Assembly: GCF_001625695.1 (NCBI RefSeq)
Contig: NZ_AUXY01000046.1
Coordinates: forward strand, 62,001 to 126,000
Direction of reading: 5' to 3'
DNA length: 64,000 nt
Origin: Pseudoalteromonas luteoviolacea H33-S
GTDB lineage: Bacteria > Pseudomonadota > Gammaproteobacteria > Enterobacterales > Alteromonadaceae
Positions 8,983-16,907 of this stretch are shown in pieces; within the stretch, counting starts at the first letter, position 1; every line of letters starts with the position of its first letter. The notes under the pieces are model-generated. The model saw nothing but the letters and a program-made list of their open reading frames with translations. It did no database searches and was not told the origin of the DNA. The position numbers and the translations under genes are program-made.

Positions 8983-10242
8983 ATGAACATGACGAAACTT
9001 TTATACCTAGTAATCATACTATTGCTTTGGCCAACCTTTGCCAGTGCCAAGCAAAAACTCGATCTTTACACTTGGCGTCAACAAGAGCAGTTGTTATGGG
9101 AAAAGATCAATAATCAAAACTTACTTAGCGATATCCAAGTAAATGTAAAAGTCATTGACTTTGATACATATCAGTCCCATGTGCAGCTGGCAATGCAAAA
9201 TCAGCGTGTTGATCTTTTTCAATGGATGCCGGGTCCTGCGGCACTGGCACCACTGATTGAGCACAACCTGATCTCTGCGCAAAGCAATGAGTTAACTTCT
9301 ATTAACTCCAACGCACTTCCGGCGGCGACAGGTGCCGATGGCAATATATATGGTGTCCCATTTGCTATGCAGCTAGAAGGGGTATTAGTCAATAAAAAAT
9401 TACTGGAAAAGCATGGTTTAAATTCACAACCACGCTCTGTTGCTCAATTGGAAAGTGTGTTTGCGCAATTGAAGCGTCAAAATATTACACCACTACAAAT
9501 GGCCAGTGACCAATGGTATCTATCGCAAGTAGTTGCAGAAGTCATGGCTGCGGGATTACTGAAAGCATCACGTGCACAAGCGCTGATTGCGGGCCAAGCT
9601 TGTTTTACAGATCCTGACTATGTAAATATTTTAAGCACCTTGAAAAGCTGGCATGCGCAAGGTTTTATTAATCAAGACGTATTAACGCAAGACTATCATG
9701 GCATGGGCACCAGTAAAGCGCTTGGTAACTCAGCTTTAGCATTGGATGGCGGCTGGCGTGCAGGGCCAAACTCAGTGTTTTATCAGATAGATAAAAGCTA
9801 CCAAGTGGGCTTTTGGGCTATCCCCGGACAAAGTGGCAAGTTCTATGGATTTGCTGACGGTACATACCAAATCAATACCACCAGTGAGCATGCAGCTCTT
9901 GCACAAAAAGTGCTTGATTTTACAACAACCAAAACTTTCGCTAACTTATTTGCGAATACCCTGAATGAAATCCCAGCTTATGATGGGCAAGTTCAAATCA
10001 GCAGTGCAAACCTTAAAGCACAAGCTCAGCTATTAAATGAGCAAAGCTATGATGCGAGCCTATTTACTGCTTCATCATTAAACCAAGGATCTCCAAGTTA
10101 CCAGCAACTTGTTGCAGAGGCCATAAAGCAAGTGTTTTCTGGTGTATCAGCGCAGCAAGCTGCACAACATATTCAGCAAGGCCTAAATAGCTGGCAGTAT
10201 ATTGGCACTCAGAACTGTGTTGATTTGACGCTACAAAACTAA
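8983..10242 (+). CDS. Extracellular solute-binding protein, family 1, likely chemoreceptor partner
   Basis: The 419-residue protein has a cleavable signal peptide (LLLWPTFASA) and the family 1 binding-protein layout seen in ABC sugar uptake: an early KLDLYTW strand, hinge segments such as YGVPFAMQLEGVLVNKKLLEKHG, and GNSALALDGGWRAG later on. Such proteins bind sugars or oligosaccharides in the periplasm. No ABC permease or ATPase is adjacent. The gene begins 2 bp after the chemoreceptor stop, with the in-frame ATGs at 8983 and 8989 both possible. The pairing argues that this protein delivers the ligand signal to the receptor rather than, or as well as, feeding a transporter. The ligand is not predictable. 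Confidence 0.9.
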   Translation: MNMTKLLYLVIILLLWPTFASAKQKLDLYTWRQQEQLLWEKINNQNLLSDIQVNVKVIDFDTYQSHVQLAMQNQRVDLFQWMPGPAALAPLIEHNLISAQSNELTSINSNALPAATGADGNIYGVPFAMQLEGVLVNKKLLEKHGLNSQPRSVAQLESVFAQLKRQNITPLQMASDQWYLSQVVAEVMAAGLLKASRAQALIAGQACFTDPDYVNILSTLKSWHAQGFINQDVLTQDYHGMGTSKALGNSALALDGGWRAGPNSVFYQIDKSYQVGFWAIPGQSGKFYGFADGTYQINTTSEHAALAQKVLDFTTTKTFANLFANTLNEIPAYDGQVQISSANLKAQAQLLNEQSYDASLFTASSLNQGSPSYQQLVAEAIKQVFSGVSAQQAAQHIQQGLNSWQYIGTQNCVDLTLQN

Positions 10243-11360
10243 CTACGTCATTAATGCAGGCAGTCACCATAGTGGCGCCTGCATGACCCGAAAAAAATCG
10301 GTGAACATATCATTTGAACTTGAGCGGTTATACCGCAGCATGAATTAGAAAAGAGATAGGCGTGCAAAGATAAAATGAAGATTCTACTCTCATAAACACA
10401 TAACCTAAACACACCTCGATAGATTAGCTAAACAATATAAGTACAGCTAAAGTCAGCTATGACAAGCATAGTCAAAGGCAGCTAAAAGTCTTGGAAAATT
10501 AAAAAAAATCATGAAAAAACAGTCACAAAAGAAAACGAGCGATTACTTTATCCTTAAAAACTCAACATCCTTAGTTGATTAGGCAAAGTTGTTATTGTCC
10601 GCAACCAAGCTGGCTGCTTTACTTTCAACTGAATCAAGTAGCGTTAAAACCTTTCACACATATGCGCTTGAAAAACAAGCTAGATATAAATGAAAACTGA
10701 TTTATAGCCAAATTTAAAGCCGCTAACCCTATCAAACTTGACGTTAAATTTAATCCGCTAAACTGAGCTACAGACAAATCAAATAACTACTTTTAATTTC
10801 CCCTCACAGAATAAAGTATAAGTTACCGACAAGAAACATTGATTTAGATCAAGAAAAAGCAAATATAACAAATTATTTTACTCATTTTTTATTTCCTATT
10901 TTTATAGTTTCGCTCGTGTATCATTAAAAAATTTATTGCTAGTAACAAAATAAAATTCACAACCAAATACAATAATATAAATTAAATCGCATCAGCAACT
11001 CCGTAATGATAATCACAATCAATACGAAAAAATAAAAAATTAAAACTATAATATTCATAAAATTAAATATAAAAAACATCCTAAAATTTTTAAGTTATTT
11101 TTAAATATGCACATCTAGACATCTATAACATGCTAAATAAATTGAAATTGAAACAAAAACAAACGTATACATGCTACCGGTAGCCCATAATTTAAAAAGC
11201 TAAAAACCACAACAATAAGCATAAAAACTCATTAAGCCATGCACAATAAACACTAAAACTGTTAATTAGATACAGATTTGACACAAATAAGTAACATCAT
11301 GTACAAGGAAATGGAGGACTTTCCTCAATGAAATAAATTAAATTTAAGAAGGAATTAAAA
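10243..11360 (+). other. Long AT-rich non-coding region upstream of the RiPP precursor
   Basis: About 1.1 kb with no credible gene, becoming very AT-rich after 10,780. Near 10254-10284 an inverted repeat (GCAGGC ... GCCTGC with a nested CAC/GTG stem) could end the chemoreceptor transcript, though it lacks a T-run. Two candidate promoters for the RiPP operon lie near the right end: TTGAAA at 11142 with TATACA at 11166, and TTGACA at 11278 with a weak TACAAG at 11302. The remainder shows only poly-A/T runs and short open frames without ribosome sites. Confidence 0.6.
11142..11184 (+). promoter_or_regulatory. Candidate dar promoter with palindromic operator over the start site
   Basis: TTGAAA (11142-11147), an 18-bp spacer and TATACA (11166-11171) make a reasonable sigma-70 promoter. 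A perfect 12-bp palindrome, GCTACCGGTAGC (11173-11184), begins 2 bp after the -10 box and covers the expected +1. The central ACCGGT resembles operators of LacI-family repressors. No LacI-type gene is in the window, so the regulator is unknown. The leader to the precursor ATG would be about 180 nt. Confidence 0.35.
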
Positions 11361-11537
11361 ATGATCGTTGAAGCACCAAAAGAGAAAGTATCTATCTCTG
11401 AAAAACTTGATGCGCTAAAAAGCAGCTTTTCAAATCAAACGCTAAACATTGCTAATGTTGATCAAGCACGTGTTGATAGCATTTCTGTAGCGCCTCCTAT
11501 CACAGCTTGGAACTGGTCGAAGTCATTCGAAAAGTAA
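11361..11537 (+). CDS. darA: Darobactin-type RiPP precursor peptide (core WNWSKSF)
   Basis: A 58-residue frame with AAGGA about 8 nt before its ATG. Residues 1-49 form the leader, rich in charged and helix-forming residues early on and ending in SVAPPITA. Residues 50-56 read WNWSKSF, identical to the darobactin A heptapeptide, and a two-residue tail EK follows before the stop. In darobactin a radical SAM enzyme joins Trp1 to Trp3 through an ether and Trp3 to Lys5 through a C-C bond; the rigid product binds the lateral gate of BamA and kills Gram-negative bacteria. The gene leads an operon that includes the matching rSAM enzyme and exporter. It is short and easily missed by gene callers. The core identity makes the call nearly certain; the final structure depends on the extra tailoring genes. 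Confidence 0.95.
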   Translation: MIVEAPKEKVSISEKLDALKSSFSNQTLNIANVDQARVDSISVAPPITAWNWSKSFEK

Positions 11538-11556
11538 CCTAAGACGTGATAACGAT

Positions 11557-11587
11557 GCTGTTAAATACTTGTATTTAGCAGCTTTTT
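11557..11587 (+). terminator. Attenuator-like hairpin between precursor and enzyme genes
   Basis: Two 12-base arms (11557-11568 and 11571-11582, one G-T pair) close on a TT loop and are followed at once by TTTTT (11583-11587). This is the form of a Rho-independent terminator, placed 19 bp after the darA stop and upstream of the next gene's ribosome site. Partial read-through would yield abundant precursor mRNA and less enzyme mRNA, as in many RiPP operons. Confidence 0.75.
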
Positions 11588-11599
11588 AAGGACAAATGC

Positions 11600-12664
11600 A
11601 TGAATACGCTCACCAACGAATTACCCAAGTGTTTAGAATTTAACAGCGATAATTTCGCTGATATATTCAGTCAATGTAAAATTGACCTTTTGGTAGATAT
11701 TTTTAAACGAGAAATTTTATCACACAAAGAACTCTCAGAATTGTTTGATAAGCTTTCTAATACTTTCTCTTCTGAAGAGTTATACCATTTTTTCAAGCTC
11801 CCAAAACTATGGAAAGTCATTTTTACTAGCCGTGGTAAAGATAACTATATTGACAATATAAAGGCACTCTTTCTCAACGAATTAAAAGTAGCTGAACTAG
11901 ATAATCATGCAATATCAAATAGTGCTTTAATCGAGCAACCACAACTAATCTGGAACTTACGCTCTGATATAGCCTATAACCCATTGACACAAAAAGCATA
12001 TAAAAATAACTACCAGCACAAAGAAACAGGCATTATCATTGATTACTTTAGCGACCTTGCTCGCGGCGAGCAAAGAGATATTCCTTGGGGTGACACCGGA
12101 ATATCGCAATGCCTCATTGACAACACAGCGCCAAAAGTTACCTCTGCAATAGATTATATCCAGTCCGTATCACCAGCGTGCTTTAATGTTTTAAAAGCCA
12201 GTATCTATTCCATCGTTGTTCGATTTGACACCACTAAAAATATATTCAACTGCGCATCTACCAATATATGCAACGGACTTGTGGTGCTAATAAATCCACA
12301 CCTCAATGAGGTAAGTGTTGAAACACTTGCAGATGCCATTGTGCATGAAATGACACATAACCTATTTGATATTGCAGAGCTTTATGAACCTTGTTTGCCC
12401 ACCAAGTTTCACCCTCAGACGATCAAATCACCTTGGACAGGCAGAATGCTTGACCCTAACACCTATATTCAAGCGTGTTACACCTGGTATGGATTAAGAA
12501 ACTTTTGGCAAAAAGCCTATAAACATTTTAACACCGAAAATGCACACAAATACCTGCAACAAGCATCAAAAGGCTTTGAGCAGGCTGAGTTCGTGCGTAT
12601 CGCGAAAAACTCAGACGAAATCATAAACACAAAACTAATAACAACATTAGAGCGCTTAAAATAA
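11600..12664 (+). CDS. HExxH-motif RiPP tailoring protein (putative alpha-ketoglutarate-dependent peptide hydroxylase)
   Basis: A 354-residue protein with HEMTH at 249-253, followed about 24 residues later by a SPWTGRMLDP segment (277-286) and an aromatic helix YTWYGLRNFW. This spacing (HExxH, then PW...DP, then an aromatic helix) matches the 'HEXXH motif domain' family that accompanies radical SAM/SPASM peptide systems. Members of it have been characterised as iron and alpha-ketoglutarate dependent peptide beta-hydroxylases rather than proteases. Where many members appear to have a third His in the helix, this one seems to have Gln291; my by-eye alignment is uncertain here. The gene sits directly after the precursor (AAGGA before the ATG at 11600), so a role in modifying the darobactin core is likely. 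It is not part of the minimal darABCDE set as I know it. A peptidase that trims the leader is the alternative. Confidence 0.7.
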   Translation: MNTLTNELPKCLEFNSDNFADIFSQCKIDLLVDIFKREILSHKELSELFDKLSNTFSSEELYHFFKLPKLWKVIFTSRGKDNYIDNIKALFLNELKVAELDNHAISNSALIEQPQLIWNLRSDIAYNPLTQKAYKNNYQHKETGIIIDYFSDLARGEQRDIPWGDTGISQCLIDNTAPKVTSAIDYIQSVSPACFNVLKASIYSIVVRFDTTKNIFNCASTNICNGLVVLINPHLNEVSVETLADAIVHEMTHNLFDIAELYEPCLPTKFHPQTIKSPWTGRMLDPNTYIQACYTWYGLRNFWQKAYKHFNTENAHKYLQQASKGFEQAEFVRIAKNSDEIINTKLITTLERLK

Positions 12665-12677
12665 ATAGGAATTGAAG

Positions 12678-14978
12678 ATGTTGACGTTTTTAAGCAGCCC
12701 AAAGGGACTTTCCTCTATAACAGGAATTTTTTCACTATCATTAGGCACTATTTTACTCGGAGTTATCATTGCATTCGTATTTGCAGATAATAGAATAAAT
12801 AATGGCATTACTGGTAATATTTATAAAATTGAAACCCAATTTAATTTACCCAATGGAGAGCAAGTAAATAGCTCCCAAGCTCCAGCTGCACTAATACCTG
12901 CTCTATCTTCACTTAATGAAATCAAGCGCGTCGGTATAACACATAGAGAAATAATAAACGTATTACACAATACCACTGAAATAAAAGAAGCGCAGGTCTA
13001 TGCACTTGATGAAGCAGCATTTAATATGCTGTCATTCAGTTCAAATGGTATCGCTGCTGTTGAAAATAATCAGGTTTATTTATCAAGCACATTCGCCAGA
13101 CAACTCACTAATAACCCAGCTAGTCTCATCGGACAAACTCTAAAGCTAGGTAAATTGGGCAGGTTTCAAATTACACAAGTAATCGAGTTAGATGAGAGCT
13201 TATCAATTAAACCAGACCTCATGATTGCTTTTGCCTCCACCTTTGAGCCTGTGATTCAATCACACTACGGTAATTGGTATGACACACATGTTCATCTGTT
13301 CGTTGAATTAAACAATAATACATCGCTAAATCTAGATCAGGTTGTGTTAGAAAATGCCCCTCAAATACCCGGTGCCCCTTTCACACCCTCTTCATTTATC
13401 CACTTATCTAAACGCCCTATTTCCCAATTGCATTATGATTTAGCGCTACCTGATGAACTGGGGACTACATTTGCTAAGTCAAGCTTATATCTGATTTACG
13501 GTGTGTGTGGTTTTTCATTTTTGCTCGGCTGCATCGGATTTTTTAGTGCAGTGTCTTCTGTCCAAATCTCACACTTAGAGCGCATAAAAACCTTATTAAG
13601 TATCGGCGGCAGCTATGGCCAAATTACACTGAGCGCATTACTCGACAACAAGTTATCTCTGCTTATTGCCAGTGTATTGTCGTTATCTGTTTTTTATTTC
13701 GGCATGCAATTTCTCAGCGCTGAATTTCCGCTTTTAACCATACTAAGCACCGCACATATGTGGATAATTTCAATCTGTATGTTGTTGTTGCTTGCCTCTA
13801 TGTATATTTCAATAATCTGCCTTGTCATACGTAAAATTGTGGCGTCACAAGAAGATCAAACAATTTCAAGATCAGCAGGCGTGAGCACCATCTGGATGAC
13901 GCAATTGACCATTGTCATGCAAACGCTCATCACTGCTCTGGTTATGTTTGTCGCTGTCAGTGTGACCTACGAATTGTTCTCCGCTAAACAAGCGGACTAT
14001 GGATATGATATTAGCCGTACACATTACGCAAAATTAGACGGACACAATGACCGTTTTCCCACGCATATTCGAGATAACATAAATACCAACCACGGTAGGG
14101 TGTCAGAAGTGAGTAGTTGGCGCCCTTTCGATAAATCAGCGAATTACATTTCGGTATCAACAGCTCAGCAAAAGTTGGATGAGCAGCTCACACCTGTCCA
14201 CTACTTTTTTGCAGGCCCTACTATTTCACAAGTGCTGGCGCTTGAAGTAATAAGCAGCAACCAAACAACCTTAGCGCTAGACAAGGTAAATAATGACGAT
14301 GGCAAAACTCGCGTCATTGTCACCCAAGCCTTTTCCAAACTGTTCGACAATATTCAGGTAGATCAGCTCATCAACCATCAATTTTATGCCGATTTTGGCG
14401 AAGGTTTGACTAACATTGAAATTGTACAAGTCGTGAGTAACTTCTATCTAGGTAAAGTGAAAGCTGACTTTGATCCCATCATGATAGTGCTTGATGACAC
14501 GAAGGCAAATACCTTACTGGTTAAGCATGACAGTCCAGCAAACTTAGTGTCTCAATTATCCCTAAACTCTAGTGAACAAGCCCTAGACGCAGAATTTTCA
14601 GACTTAAGTAAAATCGTGTTCTACCTGCTTTTTGTCGTTATTTTAAACATCGTCTTGATTGCGATGAACACCATTGCTAACTCACTGGTAGATGCTGAAA
14701 GACATAGCGACTCGCTGCATATTATGAAACAACTTGGCGCAGACTTAACCGCCATCTTTAGCTTTATATTTAAAAAGAATGTCTATTTATACTTGGCTTC
14801 ATCACTCATTGGGGTGCTGCTGGGTTATATCATCCTTTACCAGCAATTAATCCCTCTAGATCATATGCAGTTTAGCTTCTACCACTATGCATTATCGCTC
14901 TTTGTTGTCGCGACACTTATCGCCTTTATCATTTCATTGAATTTTGGCGTGATAAGTAAAAAGTACTTGTCAGAATAA
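12678..14978 (+). CDS. darB: FtsX/MacB-type ABC transporter permease of the dar operon
   Basis: About 766 residues with a first membrane segment near 18-40, a large periplasmic domain (about 45-265), three membrane segments (about 275-380), a fifth near 410-435, a second periplasmic region, and three C-terminal segments (about 650-755). This is the two-repeat FtsX layout. A TTG at 12672 would add two residues, but the ATG at 12678 has AGGA 7 bp upstream and is preferred. In darobactin operons a permease, an HlyD adaptor and an ATPase form the export and self-protection pump. The following HlyD gene begins 11 bp after the stop. The darB name follows the Photorhabdus operon order and is assigned by context. 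Confidence 0.88.
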   Translation: MLTFLSSPKGLSSITGIFSLSLGTILLGVIIAFVFADNRINNGITGNIYKIETQFNLPNGEQVNSSQAPAALIPALSSLNEIKRVGITHREIINVLHNTTEIKEAQVYALDEAAFNMLSFSSNGIAAVENNQVYLSSTFARQLTNNPASLIGQTLKLGKLGRFQITQVIELDESLSIKPDLMIAFASTFEPVIQSHYGNWYDTHVHLFVELNNNTSLNLDQVVLENAPQIPGAPFTPSSFIHLSKRPISQLHYDLALPDELGTTFAKSSLYLIYGVCGFSFLLGCIGFFSAVSSVQISHLERIKTLLSIGGSYGQITLSALLDNKLSLLIASVLSLSVFYFGMQFLSAEFPLLTILSTAHMWIISICMLLLLASMYISIICLVIRKIVASQEDQTISRSAGVSTIWMTQLTIVMQTLITALVMFVAVSVTYELFSAKQADYGYDISRTHYAKLDGHNDRFPTHIRDNINTNHGRVSEVSSWRPFDKSANYISVSTAQQKLDEQLTPVHYFFAGPTISQVLALEVISSNQTTLALDKVNNDDGKTRVIVTQAFSKLFDNIQVDQLINHQFYADFGEGLTNIEIVQVVSNFYLGKVKADFDPIMIVLDDTKANTLLVKHDSPANLVSQLSLNSSEQALDAEFSDLSKIVFYLLFVVILNIVLIAMNTIANSLVDAERHSDSLHIMKQLGADLTAIFSFIFKKNVYLYLASSLIGVLLGYIILYQQLIPLDHMQFSFYHYALSLFVVATLIAFIISLNFGVISKKYLSE

Positions 14979-14989
14979 GGAGCCATGAG

Positions 14990-16228
14990 ATGGATACAGT
15001 CATAGAGCAGCCAAAATATAACAAAGCTAAAATCATCTTTGCCATTGTCGTTATTATACTGTCAATTGCACTAGGGCTTTTATACAGCAATCAATCAATC
15101 TCCAGCATACCGATTAAAGACATTAGTCGCGTTAAAATTGCCAGCGTAAATCCAAACATCACTGCTGTGGGTACCATCAAACCCAGAAAGTCAATTAAGC
15201 TATCTTCAGATATTGGCGGTCGCGTTAAGTATTATCTCAACAAGAAAAATTCATTCGTAGAAAAAGGCGAGGTGCTCCTTGAGTTAGAGAATTACGATTA
15301 CATTCTCAAGCTCACAGAAAAGATTGCGCAAATATCAGAACAAATAAGTAACCTTAAAAATATGCGCTTAAATCTGCGTCGGGAATTAAAAACCTCAAAG
15401 CTATCATTAGAGGATGCCATTTTTCAAGTCAGTGTATTGGAAAGGGAGCTCGCTCAAAAACAGCAGCTGTTACGAAACAACTTAACGCAAGAGTCGGAAG
15501 TACAGGACGTACAAAGTAACCTCACCCGTTGGCAAGCAAAACAACAAGTATTGGCAAGTTATTACCAATCACAGAAAGACCATATTAAGCATCAACTTAG
15601 CGAAATCAACGATACGGTTGATATACTCAATACCCTCCTGCTCAAACTGCAAGAAAGCGAACAACAGCTGGTGATAAGAGCACCTATTTCAGGCAATTTA
15701 TCCGGCTTTGATATTGAGTTTGGTCAGCAGATATTACCTAAGCAAGAGTTTGGTTCTTTAGATCTTATTGATGACTTTTTAATTGAAGTAGAGCTCAGTG
15801 AGTATTATTTGAGCCGTGTTCATGACGCCATGCAAGCCGAGGGAAGCATCAAGAATCGCGATGTTGCGTTGAACATTATCAAAATTTTCCCTCTGGTAAA
15901 ACAAGGTAAATTTCGTATGCACCTTGAAGTGCCTTTCCAGCAGAGCATGAATACGCAAGTCAAAGTTGGCCAATCTATCGAAGTATCCCTCACAGGCACA
16001 GCAGACACAAAGCTACCAAGCGTACCTTTGAATGCCACATTTAAAGAAAATAACGACATGTTTATTTATTTATTGAAAAGCAACCAATCCAAAGCAGTTA
16101 AAACACTGTTGAAAATCAAGGAGCAGATTGGCGATAAAGTGCTCGTGGATAACCCCAACATCCTTGGCCAAGAGCTCATTATTTTGGATTGGAATAAGAA
16201 TTATAAAGAGGAGCTGTACATTGAGTAA
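14990..16228 (+). CDS. darC: HlyD/MacA-type membrane fusion protein of the dar exporter
   Basis: The 412-residue adaptor has one N-terminal membrane anchor (about 13-32), a first lipoyl half-motif region (VGTIKPRKSIKLSSDIGGRV), a long coiled coil (about 105-215) and the second lipoyl half (LVIRAPISGNLSGFDIEFGQ), then a beta-barrel region. It should bridge the FtsX permease to an outer membrane channel; no TolC-like gene is in the operon, so a housekeeping channel is presumably used. AAGGAG precedes the ATG. The gene ends 8 bp inside the start of the ATPase gene, indicating translational coupling. Function by family and context is secure; cargo (darobactin-type peptide) is inferred. Confidence 0.9.
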   Translation: MDTVIEQPKYNKAKIIFAIVVIILSIALGLLYSNQSISSIPIKDISRVKIASVNPNITAVGTIKPRKSIKLSSDIGGRVKYYLNKKNSFVEKGEVLLELENYDYILKLTEKIAQISEQISNLKNMRLNLRRELKTSKLSLEDAIFQVSVLERELAQKQQLLRNNLTQESEVQDVQSNLTRWQAKQQVLASYYQSQKDHIKHQLSEINDTVDILNTLLLKLQESEQQLVIRAPISGNLSGFDIEFGQQILPKQEFGSLDLIDDFLIEVELSEYYLSRVHDAMQAEGSIKNRDVALNIIKIFPLVKQGKFRMHLEVPFQQSMNTQVKVGQSIEVSLTGTADTKLPSVPLNATFKENNDMFIYLLKSNQSKAVKTLLKIKEQIGDKVLVDNPNILGQELIILDWNKNYKEELYIE

Positions 16229-16895
16229 CATGATCAAACTAGAAAATGTATATAAGCATTTTTACACCAAAAAGTTAAAAACGACTGCACTGAACAACGT
16301 GTCATTACAGGTCAAAAAAGGCGAATTTTTGGCTATTACAGGCAAGTCGGGCTCTGGTAAATCAACGCTACTCAATGCGATAGGTCTTTTTTCAAATATT
16401 GATCAGGGTCTCATAGAGCTAAACGGCACAAGCGTTACCGGCATATCCCAAAAAAAGAAGCTCAAATACCGTCGTGAGCACTTAGGGTATGTATTCCAGT
16501 CATTCAATTTGATCCCTGATTTAAGCGTGATCGAAAACGTGATGCTGCCCCTTAAATTTAGAGGGGTGGGACTAAAAGAGCGCACAGCTGTAGCGGAGCA
16601 AGAATTAGACAAGCTGTCTCTGTCATCACGGCGCGACCACTATCCAAGCCAACTCTCAGGCGGACAGCAACAACGCGTTGCCATCGCCAGAACCATGGCA
16701 TGTCAGCCCAGTATCATTTTGGCCGATGAGCCAACAGGTAACTTGGATGAAAAAACAGGACAAACAGTACTCGATATTCTACACCATGCAAATACCGCCT
16801 GCGATGCCACCATCGTCATGGTAACGCACAGCGATAAAGCGGCTAGCATGGCCAATCGGCAAGTAAAAATGGTTCAAGGTGAACTGATTAGTTAG
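16221..16895 (+). CDS. darD: MacB/LolD-type ABC ATPase of the dar exporter
   Basis: A 224-residue nucleotide-binding subunit: Walker A GKSGSGKST, Q-loop FQSFNLIPD, signature LSGGQQQRVA, Walker B IILADEPTGNLD and the switch His in MVTHSD. The DEPTGNLD form is characteristic of the MacB/LolD/FtsE group that pairs with FtsX permeases, matching the permease two genes upstream. AGAGGAG (16207-16213) lies 7 bp before TTG at 16221, which overlaps the HlyD end, whereas the first ATG (16230) is 16 bp away; TTG is therefore the better start, giving MSNMIKLENV. An extended frame back to 16128 runs inside the HlyD gene and is not credible. Confidence 0.9.
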   Translation: MSNMIKLENVYKHFYTKKLKTTALNNVSLQVKKGEFLAITGKSGSGKSTLLNAIGLFSNIDQGLIELNGTSVTGISQKKKLKYRREHLGYVFQSFNLIPDLSVIENVMLPLKFRGVGLKERTAVAEQELDKLSLSSRRDHYPSQLSGGQQQRVAIARTMACQPSIILADEPTGNLDEKTGQTVLDILHHANTACDATIVMVTHSDKAASMANRQVKMVQGELIS

Positions 16896-16907
16896 GGAGA
16901 ATGCATC

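Noticed and set aside
10511..10582. A 23-codon ATG frame (MKKQSQKKTSDYF...) in the AT-rich gap
   Set aside because: It has no good ribosome site, resembles no known peptide, and is within the length expected by chance in such sequence.
16128..16220. N-terminal extension of the DarD ATPase
   Set aside because: It lies inside the HlyD gene in another frame and carries no family sequence; the TTG at 16221 has the ribosome site.
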